A model generated the notes under the pieces. It made no database searches, was not told the DNA's origin, and saw nothing but the letters and a program-made list of their open reading frames with translations. From Pseudomonadota bacterium (lineage in GTDB: Bacteria > Pseudomonadota > Gammaproteobacteria > Burkholderiales > Rhodocyclaceae): a stretch of DNA of 64,000 nt. The translations under genes were made by a program, and so were the position numbers. The stretch lies in assembly GCA_026399515.1 (NCBI GenBank), contig JAPLQT010000048.1, positions 1 to 64,000 on the forward strand. The letters are read 5' to 3'. Below are positions 8,214 through 17,075 of the stretch, in pieces. Position 1 is the first letter of the stretch, and every line of letters begins with the position of its first letter.

Positions 8214-8954
8214 ATGCTAGGTAGACTACTCACGTCTCTAATGCTCTTGGCACTGTCGCTGGCGGTGCAGGCCGCCGATACCAAGGTGCAAGCCCTGCTC
8301 AGACAGGCCGACGCCTACCGCTTGCCGGATGCGCAACTGCAAGTGGAAACTGAAGTGCAGTTGTTCAAGGCCGGCAAGCTGGACAAGGAGCGCAGCTACA
8401 CCGTGTATGTGAAGCCCGGCCGGCGCTCGCTGGTGCTGATGCAGTCTCCTTCGGAAAAGGGCCAGAAGGTGCTGATGCTGGGCGACGAATTCTGGCAGAT
8501 CATGCCGCAGAGCCAGCGTCCGATTCGCATCACGCCGCTACAGAAACTGCTCGGCGACGCCTCGGCCGGCGACATCGCGACCATGACCTGGAGCGAGGAC
8601 TACGAGGGGCAGACCGCCGGCGAGGCCAAGGTCGGCGATATCCCCTGCCTGCGCCTGGACCTGACGGCCACGCGCAAGGGCGTCAGCTACCAGCGCGTCG
8701 AACTGTACCTGTCGAAATCCGGCGCCAAACCAATCAAGGCCGATCTCTACGTGGCCTCCGACAAGCTCGCCAAGCAGGCACTATTCACCATCGAACAGGT
8801 CGACGGCCGCCCCCAGGTCAGCGCCATGCGGCTGATCGACCAGATCCAGACCAACCGCGAAACCGTGATCCGTTATCTCTCGCGCAAGCCCCGCACCATA
8901 CCCGACGAGTACTACAACCCGATGTTCCTCACCCGCAGCGATCTCAAAGAATGA
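8214..8954 (+). CDS. LolA-like outer-membrane lipoprotein-sorting protein
   Basis: A 246-residue protein from ATG 8214, which gives a clean signal peptide (MLGRLLTSLMLLALSLAVQA). An upstream in-frame start at 8061 would place a GC-rich repeat in the protein and is rejected. The mature part has the LolA/LppX-type half-barrel pattern: ERSYTVYVKPGRRSLVLMQSP, KGQKVLMLGDEFWQIMPQS, DYEGQTAGEAKVGDIPCLRLDL. This is typical of the 'outer membrane lipoprotein-sorting protein' family (PF17131-like). It follows an FtsX-type ABC permease and precedes an outer-membrane barrel, so a periplasmic lipid or lipoprotein carrier is the best guess. Its stop overlaps the next start. Confidence 0.82.
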   Translation: MLGRLLTSLMLLALSLAVQAADTKVQALLRQADAYRLPDAQLQVETEVQLFKAGKLDKERSYTVYVKPGRRSLVLMQSPSEKGQKVLMLGDEFWQIMPQSQRPIRITPLQKLLGDASAGDIATMTWSEDYEGQTAGEAKVGDIPCLRLDLTATRKGVSYQRVELYLSKSGAKPIKADLYVASDKLAKQALFTIEQVDGRPQVSAMRLIDQIQTNRETVIRYLSRKPRTIPDEYYNPMFLTRSDLKE

Positions 8955-10189
8955 TCATGAGAATATTCATCTTTCCCTGGCTGTTGTTGCTGTCGCTGTC
9001 CGCCTACGGCGAGGACAACGGGACCGCCTTCAAATTGCGGGCGATTCCGGAAATCCACGACGCCAACGCCAACACTTCCTTTGCGCCGGCGCTACCGCTC
9101 ACCAGCCTGGGCAAGGACCGGTCGCGCGAGGAACTCGAAATGCGCACCGACTGGAACGGCGTGAACCTCGTCGCCACCGCCCGCAGCACTGCACAACAAG
9201 GGGTCAAGCCTGACAAGCAACTGGTCATCAACGAGCTGTACTACGATGCCACGCTGTTCGGCGAACGTTTCAGCCTGGGCAAGAAGATCCTGAGCTGGGA
9301 TGTCGGCTTCGGCTTCAGGCCGCTGGACGTCATCCAGCAGGAGAACCGCCGCAGTCTCTATGCCAGCACGCTGGAAGGCGTGCCCTACCTGTCCTGGGAG
9401 AAATTCACGGCGGATGAGGCATGGATGCTGGTACTGGCCAATCCCGGACGCGGCATGGCCGGCGAGCCTCGCGACGACGAATCTCTGGCGCTGAAATATT
9501 TCCGCCGCTTCGGCAACACCGATGCCCACGCCCTGCTGCGCGTCAGCCGGCGTTACAGCTTCGAGGCCGGCGCCTCATTCTCCAGCGTGGCGGACGACGG
9601 CCTGGAATGGCACGGCTCGCTGCTGCATCAGGCCCGTTACCAGAAATCACTGAACACGCTCACACTGAACAGCGGAATCCCGCTATCCGCCAGCGATCCC
9701 TTTGTTACCCAGAATTTCAGGCATGGACGCAAGGCGCTGCTGGGCGCCACCCTGACCGGCGAATCTGGCCTCTCCCTGCTCGGCGAGGCCTGGTACGACA
9801 ACAGCGCATACACGGCGGCGGAATGGCGTGCGGCGGCCGATCTCGCCCGGCGCCAGGAGGCATTGCTGGGACAGGCCGGGATACCCGCGGCGGCCGTCCG
9901 TGGCAGCCTGGCATACGGCACGCGCTACTTCGAGCGCCCCAACCTGTTGAAGAAAAACCTGCTGCTGCGCCTGTCCCATCGCAGCGAGGTCGAAAGCTGG
10001 GAGCCGGCCATCGACGTCCTATACACGCCCGAGGACGGTGGCCGGGTCGTCAGCGCATCGTTGGCCTATGAGGCCAACCGTTACCGCATCGACGCCGGAC
10101 TGAGGCTCTATGGCGGTCGCGCCGATTCGGCCTATCGCCTGTTGCCCGAGAAGCGCGTCGTCTATCTCGCGATCCAGTTGGCATTTTGA
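8951..10189 (+). CDS. Outer-membrane beta-barrel protein of the export operon
   Basis: About 412 residues, with ATG at 8951 overlapping the previous stop and a second possible ATG at 8957. A signal peptide (MRIFIFPWLLLLSLSAYG) is followed by alternating amphipathic strands such as RYRIDAGLRLYGG and a C-terminal phenylalanine (YLAIQLAF), the usual signature for BAM-assembled barrels. It resembles DUF1302-like barrels found with LolA-like and FtsX-type genes, but I cannot assign a family firmly. Position suggests it is the outer-membrane end point for the substrate handled by the ABC pump and carrier. Confidence 0.72.
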   Translation: MIMRIFIFPWLLLLSLSAYGEDNGTAFKLRAIPEIHDANANTSFAPALPLTSLGKDRSREELEMRTDWNGVNLVATARSTAQQGVKPDKQLVINELYYDATLFGERFSLGKKILSWDVGFGFRPLDVIQQENRRSLYASTLEGVPYLSWEKFTADEAWMLVLANPGRGMAGEPRDDESLALKYFRRFGNTDAHALLRVSRRYSFEAGASFSSVADDGLEWHGSLLHQARYQKSLNTLTLNSGIPLSASDPFVTQNFRHGRKALLGATLTGESGLSLLGEAWYDNSAYTAAEWRAAADLARRQEALLGQAGIPAAAVRGSLAYGTRYFERPNLLKKNLLLRLSHRSEVESWEPAIDVLYTPEDGGRVVSASLAYEANRYRIDAGLRLYGGRADSAYRLLPEKRVVYLAIQLAF

Positions 10190-10219
10190 CGGCATACTAA
10201 ATCTTTCAGGAGAACCGAC

Positions 10220-10720
10220 ATGAGCACATTCATGCTGCAAGTCGTCAGCCACACACCAGCCTGGGTCTGGGTTCTGTTCGTGGCGCTGCTGGTGCTCGGC
10301 TATCTGCAGAGCAAACCCCGGACGGTCTCGGCAACCCGGCTCTTCGCCCTGCCGGTCGCGATGCTGGGATTTTCGCTGTACGGCATCTGGTCAGCCTTGG
10401 GCCTTGATGCCGTGGCATGTATCGCCTGGGTCGCGGCGGTCCTGCTGGCAATGGCGGCGAACAGCAGGCTGCGGCGTCCCGCTGGCGTCAGCTATTCCGC
10501 GGCGGATCGGCGCTACCTCATGCCAGGCAGTTGGTTCCCTCTGGGGCTGATGATGGCGATCTTCTGCACCCGCTACGCCGTCTCTGCCTCGCTCGCTATC
10601 GTTCCGTCGTTGCGCGAGGTGCCGCTCTTCGCCGGCGCCGTCGGCCTGATGTACGGTTTGCTCTCCGGCATCCTGCTGGCGCGCGCCCGGCATGCCGCAA
10701 GCAGCGGAAAGCAGCTATAG
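10220..10720 (+). CDS. DUF6622-like integral membrane protein
   Basis: A 166-residue protein with a ribosome binding site (AGGAGAACCGAC) before ATG 10220. Five or so hydrophobic segments are visible (about 14-30, 42-60, 66-82, 103-125, 133-152). The N-terminal HTPAWVWVLFVALLVLGYLQ pattern matches what I remember as DUF6622. No function is known. It lies between the barrel gene and the LytS/LytTR pair on the same strand and could belong to either unit. Confidence 0.6.
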   Translation: MSTFMLQVVSHTPAWVWVLFVALLVLGYLQSKPRTVSATRLFALPVAMLGFSLYGIWSALGLDAVACIAWVAAVLLAMAANSRLRRPAGVSYSAADRRYLMPGSWFPLGLMMAIFCTRYAVSASLAIVPSLREVPLFAGAVGLMYGLLSGILLARARHAASSGKQL

Positions 10721-10772
10721 TTTCGCCGGTCTCGGCCCTTCGTAGCGCTAACCACTGGTAGGAGATTTTGGC

Positions 10773-11846
10773 TTGAACATGGTCACCACAGAAGCACCCC
10801 GCGTGCGACCGGGCGAGCTCTTCAAGGAACTGGCGCTGACCGTAATGTTCTCGGTCCTGATCGCCGGCTTCCTGACGCTGTTGACGCAATACAGCTTGAT
10901 GTCCAACCTGAAATACTCGCTGTCCATTGGCCTGTCGATTCATCTGCTGTCCATCCTGGTGTGCGTCATGCGCGGTGTGACGCGCCCGGATATGCAGTCG
11001 GCGCTGATCGCGATCCCCCTGGGCGCCGTCGTCGGCATAACGCTGGGCAGCTTGCTCGACGGCTACAACCCGCTGTGGCTGGTCAGCGAGCATCCAACAA
11101 CCATGCTGATCAGCCTGGTCATGGCGTTGGTGTTCGGCACCGTGATCTCCTATTACTTCTATTCGCGCGAGCTCGTCGCCGAGGCCACCGCGGCGGTGCG
11201 TCTCGACGCCCTGGAACGCGCCGCTTACGAGAATCGCCTGACGGAGTCCAACCTCAGGATGCTGCAAGCGCAAATCGAGCCGCATTTCCTGTTCAACACC
11301 CTGGCCAACGTGCTGAGCCTGATCCGCGACGAGCCGCTCAAGGCGGAGCGGATGCTGGAGGATTTCATCGGCTACCTGCGCGGCTCGTTGAATCGCACCC
11401 GTGCCGGAGATGTCAGCCTGGCCGACGAACTGGAACTGCTGCGCGCCTATCTCGACATCCAGGCGATACGCATGGGCGAGCGCCTGCGGTACACGATCGA
11501 CGCCGCGCCGGAATTGCTGGATCTCAGGTTGCCGCCGATGCTGCTTCAGCCGCTGGTGGAAAACGCCATCAAACATGGGCTGGAGCCGAAAGCCGACGGC
11601 GGCGAATTGACCGTCCGGGTGCGCAAGGAAGCGGGGGCGCTGGTCATCGAGATCAGCGATACCGGCCTGGGTATGAATATGCCTTTGCAAGGCGCACCGG
11701 GCATAGGCCTGGGCAACATCCGCGATCGCCTGACAGCCCTGTATAAGCAGGATGCCTCGCTGACAATTGAACCAAACCAGCCGCACGGAACGAAGGCAAG
11801 CTTGACGATCCCCCTGGCAGCGACAGCCGAAGCCGGCACAGGATGA
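10773..11846 (+). CDS. Sensor histidine kinase, LytS/AlgZ type
   Basis: A 357-residue membrane kinase with four predicted TMs (about 20-40, 47-66, 77-97, 110-130) and a His_kinase (PF06580-type) domain with phosphoacceptor H171 in QIEPHFLFNTLANV. The HATPase has VENAIKHGLEPK and DTGLGM with GIGLGNIRDRL. The best ribosome binding site, AGGAG at 10760-10764, is 8 bp from a TTG (10773) and 14 bp from the first ATG (10779), so a TTG start is preferred. Its stop overlaps the start of the LytTR regulator gene, making an AlgZ/AlgR-like pair. Confidence 0.9.
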   Translation: MNMVTTEAPRVRPGELFKELALTVMFSVLIAGFLTLLTQYSLMSNLKYSLSIGLSIHLLSILVCVMRGVTRPDMQSALIAIPLGAVVGITLGSLLDGYNPLWLVSEHPTTMLISLVMALVFGTVISYYFYSRELVAEATAAVRLDALERAAYENRLTESNLRMLQAQIEPHFLFNTLANVLSLIRDEPLKAERMLEDFIGYLRGSLNRTRAGDVSLADELELLRAYLDIQAIRMGERLRYTIDAAPELLDLRLPPMLLQPLVENAIKHGLEPKADGGELTVRVRKEAGALVIEISDTGLGMNMPLQGAPGIGLGNIRDRLTALYKQDASLTIEPNQPHGTKASLTIPLAATAEAGTG

Positions 11847-12601
11847 AACAGCCGACCGCAGTCATCGCCGACGACGAAGCGCCGCTACGCACCTTCCTGC
11901 GCCGACGCTTGGCCGAGTGCTGGCCGGAACTGAAGATCGTCGGCGAAGCCGAGAACGGCCAGGAAGCGCTGGAGATGATAACGGCGCTACAACCCGATGT
12001 CGCCTTCCTCGATATCCGCATGCCGCTGCTGAGCGGCCTGGAAGTGGCGGGTCGCCTGGACCCCGGCCTTCATCTGAATCTGGTCTTTGTCACGGCCTAC
12101 GACGAACACGCGATCCAGGCCTTCGATAACGCGGCGGTCGATTATCTGCTGAAACCGGTCAGTTTGCAGCGCCTCGCTAAAACCGCCGAGCGCCTGAAAT
12201 CAATGCTCGTCGCGGAACCCGTCGATCTGTCCCAATTGCTCGCCAGGCTACCCGCCGAGTTAAGTGGCAAACCGAACTACCTGCAGCGAGTGCAGGCCTC
12301 AACCACTGATGGCATCGTCATGGTCCCGGTCGACAGCGTCGATTACTTCCAGGCAGCCGACAAATACACGCTGGTGGTGACCGGCGACAAGCAATGGATT
12401 ATCCGCAAGTCGCTAAAGGAACTGGAAGCCGCGCTGGACCCCGAACGCTTCTGGCGCGTGCATCGCAACGCCATCGTCAGGCTGGATGCCATCGAACGGG
12501 CGGTACACGACGAACGCGGCAGCTTGACGCTGCATCTGCTCGGACAGAAACAGCCACTAAGCGTAGGACGCAATTACCTGCACCGCTTCAAGGCGGATTG
12601 A
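11843..12601 (+). CDS. LytTR-family response regulator (AlgR-like)
   Basis: A 252-residue regulator. The receiver has phosphoacceptor D57 in VAFLDIRMPLLSG and the conserved Lys in YLLKPVS. A C-terminal LytTR DNA-binding domain (about 145-250) shows VDYFQAADKYTLVVT, IRKSLKELEAAL and FWRVHRNAIVRLDAI. It forms a translation-coupled pair with the upstream kinase. It probably controls envelope or surface genes; the adjacent export operon is a plausible target, but no direct repeats were identified to prove this. It ends 6 bp from the convergent rmuC gene. Confidence 0.92.
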   Translation: MKQPTAVIADDEAPLRTFLRRRLAECWPELKIVGEAENGQEALEMITALQPDVAFLDIRMPLLSGLEVAGRLDPGLHLNLVFVTAYDEHAIQAFDNAAVDYLLKPVSLQRLAKTAERLKSMLVAEPVDLSQLLARLPAELSGKPNYLQRVQASTTDGIVMVPVDSVDYFQAADKYTLVVTGDKQWIIRKSLKELEAALDPERFWRVHRNAIVRLDAIERAVHDERGSLTLHLLGQKQPLSVGRNYLHRFKAD

Positions 12602-12607
12602 TCGGCG

Positions 12608-13921
12608 CTACGCCTTCGGTAACTCCTGCATCTCGGGCGCCTGCAACTCGCGCGGCACGCTCTCTACCGGCGCCAGTTCGCGCAGTTCCTTGTCCTCCGG
12701 CGTCGCCTTGAGGTCGCGGAACTTGCGCGCCGAGACCAGCACGCGCGATTCGAGCGAGACCACCGATTTGTTGTAGGCGCCGACGGCATTGCCGAGATGC
12801 TTGCCGATATCGCCCCAGTGATCGGCAAGCACGCACAGCCGCTCATACAACTCCTTGCCGAGAGCGCTGATCTGCTGCGCGTTCTCGGTCAGCGCCTCCT
12901 GCTTCCAGCCGTAGGCAACGGCGCGCAGCAGGGCGATCAACGTCGTCGGCGTGGCGAGGATCACCTTCTGCTCGACGCCGGCCTCGATCAGGCTGGGATC
13001 GGCTTCGAGGGCCGCGCTGTAGAAGGTCTCGCCGGGCAGAAACAGCACCACGAAATCCGGCGAGGGCTGGAACTGTTCCCAGTACGACTTGCGGCCGAGC
13101 TTGGTCAGGTGGTCGCGCACCTGGCGCGCATGGTCGGCGAGCTTGCGCTTGCGCGTCGCATCGTCCTCCGCTTCGAGCGCTTCCAGGTACGCGGCGAGCG
13201 GCGCCTTGGCGTCGACGACGATGTTCTTGCCGCCGGGCAGGCGCACCACCATGTCCGGGCGCAACTGGCCGTCCTCGGTACCAACGACTTCCTGTTCGTA
13301 GAAGTCGCAGTGGTCGAGCATGCCGGCCATCTCGACGACGCGCTTGAGCTGCAGTTCGCCCCAGCGCCCGCGCGTCTGCGGCGCGCGCAGCGCTTTGACG
13401 AGATTCGCGGTCTCGTGCTTCAACTGGCCCTGCGATTCGGCCAAGGCCTTGACCTGTTCGGTGAGCGTGGCATAGGCATCGACGCGGGATTTTTCCACCG
13501 ACTGGATCTGCTGCTCGAATTTTTCCAACGTAATCTTCACCGGCGCCACCAGCTCGCCGATGGCCTGCTGGCGTTTCTCCAGTTCGCCCTTGGCACCTTC
13601 CTGGTATTTCTCCAGCGTGGCGCGGGCAAGTTCGAGAAAGGACTGGTTGTTGCGGCTCAGCGCATCGGCCGAGAGCGCCTTGAAGGCATCGGAAAACGAC
13701 AGGCGGGTTTCCTCCAGCGCGGCCAGTTTTTCGGCGAACTGCTCGCGCAGCCGCACCAGTTCGTCATCGCGCGCCGCCAATCTCTCCCTGAGAGTCGCCA
13801 GTTCCGGTTCGAGTTCCAGGCGCCCTTGCGCTCGCGCGTCACGTATCCGCGCCCTCAGCATCCAAGCGAGGAGGACGCCGGCAAGGGCGGCACCGGCGGC
13901 GAAAGAAAGGAGGATATCCAT
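12608..13921 (-). CDS. rmuC: DNA recombination protein RmuC
   Basis: A 437-residue protein. One N-terminal TM (about 4-20) is followed by a long coiled coil (about 35-190, e.g. [20 protein letters not shown]), then the RmuC nuclease-like domain with [22 protein letters not shown] and [22 protein letters not shown] (Asp/Lys pattern of a PD-(D/E)xK fold). RmuC limits inversions at short inverted repeats in E. coli. The length is normal for the family. The gene is monocistronic here, convergent with the LytTR regulator. The ATG at 13921 has an AGGAGGATATCC-type upstream sequence and gives the expected membrane anchor. Confidence 0.95.
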   Translation of the reverse strand: MDILLSFAAGAALAGVLLAWMLRARIRDARAQGRLELEPELATLRERLAARDDELVRLREQFAEKLAALEETRLSFSDAFKALSADALSRNNQSFLELARATLEKYQEGAKGELEKRQQAIGELVAPVKITLEKFEQQIQSVEKSRVDAYATLTEQVKALAESQGQLKHETANLVKALRAPQTRGRWGELQLKRVVEMAGMLDHCDFYEQEVVGTEDGQLRPDMVVRLPGGKNIVVDAKAPLAAYLEALEAEDDATRKRKLADHARQVRDHLTKLGRKSYWEQFQPSPDFVVLFLPGETFYSAALEADPSLIEAGVEQKVILATPTTLIALLRAVAYGWKQEALTENAQQISALGKELYERLCVLADHWGDIGKHLGNAVGAYNKSVVSLESRVLVSARKFRDLKATPEDKELRELAPVESVPRELQAPEMQELPKA

Positions 13922-14133
13922 GGCGCGATTCTAACCCGTCGACCGGGCCGGGAGCAGGTCTAACGGGAGCGATTGCGGCTACTGGCGCTGGTGCGTGGTC
14001 TCGATTCGGCGATATGTGCGCTCCCAGCACCGGGAGCCGGAGCGAGGCCACTGGTGCCCGAGTTTGCCTCTAGGGTACGTGCCAGCGCCCGCACCAGTAC
14101 CTTGACTGGTCTTCGCTTCAATTGCACCCAGAT
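13922..14133. other. Intergenic region with a weak hairpin
   Basis: It lies between two minus-strand genes. A hairpin GCTCCC-AGCACC-GGGAGC at about 14020-14037 may end transcription of the EnvZ-like gene, but no T-run follows it on either strand. No gene is seen. Confidence 0.3.
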
Positions 14134-15552
14134 CTAAGCGTGGACGCGTGGCAAGCTCAGCAACGCTTCCAGTCCACCATCCGGGTGATTGCGCAGGCGC
14201 ACATCGCCGCCCATGGCCTGGGCGATATTGCGGGCGATGCTGAGGCCGAGACCAGTGCCTCCGGTGGCGCGATTGCGTGAGCTTTCCAGGCGATAGAAGG
14301 GCTCGAAGACTTTCTCCAGTTCCGCCTCCGGCAGGCCCGGTCCTTCGTCGCGGATGCGGATCAGCAGCTCGGCCGGGCCATCCTCTATACCGATCAACGC
14401 CCGCTTGCCGTAGGTGAGCGCGTTGTCGAGCAGATTGGTGAGGCAGCGCTTGAGAAATTGCGGCGAGCCGATGAAAGGCGCCGTTGTGCGCCCAGTTATG
14501 CTCATGGCGCGGCCCATTTCCTCGTTGTCGGCTTGCAGGCTTTCGAGCAGGGCCATGATGTCTATCGGTTGCTGCGGCTCTCGGCTGTCCAGTCCGCGCA
14601 TGAAATCCAGGGTCTGGCTGACCATGGCTTCCATTTCCAGCAGATCCTTCTCGAAGCGCTGCCGCAGATCCTCGTCCTCCATCAACTCGGCGCGCAAGCG
14701 CAAGCGAGTGATGGGCGTCTTGAGATCGTGGGACATGGCCGCGAGGATCCGGGTTCTATCCTCGATGTAACGCACCAGGCGGCTCTGCATGGTGTTGAAG
14801 GCATGCGCGGCGCGGCGCACTTCGAGCGGGCCTTGTTCCGGCAAGGGCGGGCGGTGGATGTCCCGGCCCAGTTCATCGGCGGCGGAAGCCAGCACATGGA
14901 GCGGACGGGTGACCCAGCGCACCGCCAACAACGACAGCAGCGATACCGCAACCAGCAGGACCACCAGCGTCAACAGCAAACGCCAGGGCAGGCTGGCCGC
15001 TTCTTGCGGGATGCGCGCATTGAACTGCACCCAGCTTCCGTCGGCGAGACGTATCTGGGTCTGGAAGATCAGGCTTCCCGGTGGAAAGCGCTGCATTTCC
15101 GGCGGCAGCACCCGCCCCTCTTCCCTCGCCGCGCGCCGTTCCCTGAAGTATCCCGGCCGCCACGCGGCGACCGCCGCTTCGTTCTGGCTGATGCGTATTT
15201 CCCTATCATCGCCCAGGGCCGCCCGCAGCACCGCCGAAAACATCAGCGCCCTCGCACTGTCCGGCTCAGTTTCGCCGTCTCGCTGGGTTTGGGGTGTCGG
15301 ACTCAAGGTGACGACCAGAGGAGGCACACTCAGAATTCCGGCGATGCGCTGCCGCTCCGCGGCGCTCAGCGAATCGAGCAGCTTGACGACGTCGGCAACG
15401 CGTTGCGCCGATTGCATGCCGCTGGCCCGCAAGATCATGCGATCGCGCTCGGCGAAATTAATTATCGCGCTCAACAACTGGGCCACCAGAAGACCGCCGA
15501 AGAGGATCAGCGCCAGGCGTCCGAACAACGACTGCGGCAGCCAGCGCATCAT
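14134..15552 (-). CDS. Sensor histidine kinase, EnvZ/RstB type
   Basis: A 472-residue classic kinase: TM1 about 10-30, periplasmic domain about 31-175, TM2 about 177-198, HAMP about 200-252, and HisKA with phosphoacceptor His in AAMSHDLKTPITRLRLRAEL. The HATPase shows LLDNALTYGKRA, DEGPGLPEAELEKVFEPFYR and GTGLGLSIARNIAQAMGG. Its start overlaps the stop of the OmpR-like gene (ATGA type), so the two are co-translated. The periplasmic domain shows no recognisable ligand motif. The divergent Spy-like gene next to the regulator suggests an envelope-stress or metal signal. Confidence 0.92.
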   Translation of the reverse strand: MMRWLPQSLFGRLALILFGGLLVAQLLSAIINFAERDRMILRASGMQSAQRVADVVKLLDSLSAAERQRIAGILSVPPLVVTLSPTPQTQRDGETEPDSARALMFSAVLRAALGDDREIRISQNEAAVAAWRPGYFRERRAAREEGRVLPPEMQRFPPGSLIFQTQIRLADGSWVQFNARIPQEAASLPWRLLLTLVVLLVAVSLLSLLAVRWVTRPLHVLASAADELGRDIHRPPLPEQGPLEVRRAAHAFNTMQSRLVRYIEDRTRILAAMSHDLKTPITRLRLRAELMEDEDLRQRFEKDLLEMEAMVSQTLDFMRGLDSREPQQPIDIMALLESLQADNEEMGRAMSITGRTTAPFIGSPQFLKRCLTNLLDNALTYGKRALIGIEDGPAELLIRIRDEGPGLPEAELEKVFEPFYRLESSRNRATGGTGLGLSIARNIAQAMGGDVRLRNHPDGGLEALLSLPRVHA

Positions 15553-16271
15553 TCCACTCGCCCCAGCGGCACCGCCAAGACATAGCCTTCGCCGCGCACC
15601 GTCTTGATCAAGCGCGGATCCCGGGAATCGTCGCCGAGGCGCTGCCGCAGGCGACTGACCTGCACGTCGATGCTGCGATCGAGCGGATCGGCCTCCTTGC
15701 CCTGGGTGAGATCCACCAGTTGATCGCGGTTCAGCACCCGGTTCGGATGGCTCAGGAAGATCCTCAACAAGCGGTATTCGGCACCGCTCAAGGCCGTCAC
15801 CACGCCCTCGGCCGACACCAGGTGGCGTTGCGCGGTGTCCAGCGTCCAGCCGGCAAACGCTATGTGGCGTGCGTTCTCGGGTCGCAGATTGTCCGGCAGG
15901 CTGCGCGCCCGACGCAGGATCACCTTAATGCGCGCCAACAGCTCGCGGGAGGAGAAAGGCTTGGGCAGGTAATCGTCGGCGCCCATTTCCAGCCCGACGA
16001 TGCGGTCGGTTTCATCGCCGCGCGCCGTCAACATGACGACGGGAACGTCGGATTTGACGCGCAGCTTGCGGCACAGCGTGAGCCCGTCCTCTCCCGGCAG
16101 CATCAGGTCGAGTACGATGAGGTCGATACGCGCCGCGTCCAGGACCTGCCACATGGCTTTGCCATCGGCCACCGTCGTGGCTTTCAGGCCGTTCTTGGTC
16201 AGATAGCTGCCGAGCAACTGACGTATCTCGGCGTCGTCATCTACAATCAGGATGTGGTCTGGCATTTCCAT
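15549..16271 (-). CDS. OmpR-family response regulator
   Basis: A 240-residue regulator. The receiver has D55 in LIVLDLMLPGEDG, T/S switch in VVMLTARGD and Lys in YLPKPFSSREL. The C-terminal winged helix (about 135-235) has LSGAEYRLLRIFLSHPNRVLNRDQL and VDVQVSRLRQRLGDD-type OmpR/PhoB features (here IDVQVSRLRQRLGDD). ATG 16271 or the second ATG at 16265 are both possible. It is divergently transcribed from a Spy/CpxP-like periplasmic chaperone gene, a common target arrangement for such regulators, with 243 bp between the two starts. Confidence 0.93.
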   Translation of the reverse strand: MEMPDHILIVDDDAEIRQLLGSYLTKNGLKATTVADGKAMWQVLDAARIDLIVLDLMLPGEDGLTLCRKLRVKSDVPVVMLTARGDETDRIVGLEMGADDYLPKPFSSRELLARIKVILRRARSLPDNLRPENARHIAFAGWTLDTAQRHLVSAEGVVTALSGAEYRLLRIFLSHPNRVLNRDQLVDLTQGKEADPLDRSIDVQVSRLRQRLGDDSRDPRLIKTVRGEGYVLAVPLGRVE

Positions 16272-16514
16272 GAGCGGATTTATAACCGCAACCGGGCAGC
16301 GCGGGAAGAAGAAATGTAACCCAGTGTGTCAATCCCGGTTTTCGTCTCAATGCGCTACAAAATTATGGCCCGTTGAAATAGCTTGCTTACAACCGGCTGC
16401 TCAAATTGGAACTGTTGCGAAGGGTTTCCTTCCTTCTGGCCGAGCGGACCGTCGATTGTCGATTTTGGATAGTCCCGCCAGCCAACCACCGACCATTTAC
16501 ACAGGAGAATCATC

Positions 16515-17003
16515 ATGACAAGTACCCGAAAAATAATTGTTGGTATCGCCACCGTCCTCTCGCTGGGCATGGCCGCAGCGGTGCATGCACAGACTCCGGG
16601 TTCCGGACCTGGAATGGGGCCGATGGGTGTGCCCGGCGCCAGGGGCCCTGGAGGCAACTTCGACCCCGCCGCGATGCTGGACGCCCGGATGACTTATCTG
16701 AAGTCCGCGCTGAAGATCACCGCGGCTCAAGAACCCGCTTGGAACGATTACACCGCTGCCGTGAAGGCGCAGCTTGATGCGATGAAGGCAGCGCGGACTG
16801 CCGCCGCCCAGAGCGCCACCCTCCCCGCGCCACAAAGGATGCTGCAACACCTGGACCTGATGCAGCAGCATCTGGTCAGCATGAGAAGCTTCGTTACGCA
16901 GGATGTGCAAAAACTTTATAGCGCGCTGACTCCGGAACAACAAGCCGTTGCCGATAAACTGCTCGGCAAGCCACACAGGGGCTTCGGCAGGCATGGGGCG
17001 TAA
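16515..17003 (+). CDS. Spy/CpxP-like periplasmic protein (LTxxQ motif)
   Basis: A 162-residue exported protein with signal peptide MTSTRKIIVGIATVLSLGMA and cleavage near VHAQ. The helical mature part has two LTxxQ-like repeats, LKITAAQEPAWNDY and LTPEQQAVADKLL, flanking a Met/Gln-rich helix (MLQHLDLMQQHLVSM). The family comprises ATP-independent periplasmic chaperones and metal-stress proteins. A good ribosome binding site (AGGAGAATCATC) precedes ATG 16515. It is divergent from the OmpR/EnvZ-type pair, which probably controls it. The C-terminus (GKPHRGFGRHGA) could bind metal weakly; that is speculative. Confidence 0.85.
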   Translation: MTSTRKIIVGIATVLSLGMAAAVHAQTPGSGPGMGPMGVPGARGPGGNFDPAAMLDARMTYLKSALKITAAQEPAWNDYTAAVKAQLDAMKAARTAAAQSATLPAPQRMLQHLDLMQQHLVSMRSFVTQDVQKLYSALTPEQQAVADKLLGKPHRGFGRHGA

Positions 17004-17039
17004 CTCGAAGCGCGATTGAACCGGATTTCGGCCTGATAT

Positions 17040-17075
17040 GGGGAGCGGCGCTGGAAGCGTCCTGCTCCCCTTCTT
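17040..17075 (+). terminator. Rho-independent-like terminator after the Spy-like gene
   Basis: GGGGAGC at 17040-17046 pairs with GCTCCCC at 17064-17070, followed by TTCTT. It sits between two convergent genes (Spy-like and feoB) and probably ends the plus-strand transcript. The loop is long (17 nt) and the T-run short, so it is a moderate call. Confidence 0.5.

Noticed and set aside
10596-11786. 396-codon reverse open frame
   Set aside because: Antisense to the LytS-type kinase and part of the DUF6622-like gene; no motif.
14020-14037. Terminator after the EnvZ-like gene
   Set aside because: Stem of only 6 bp with no T-run on either side; kept only as a remark.
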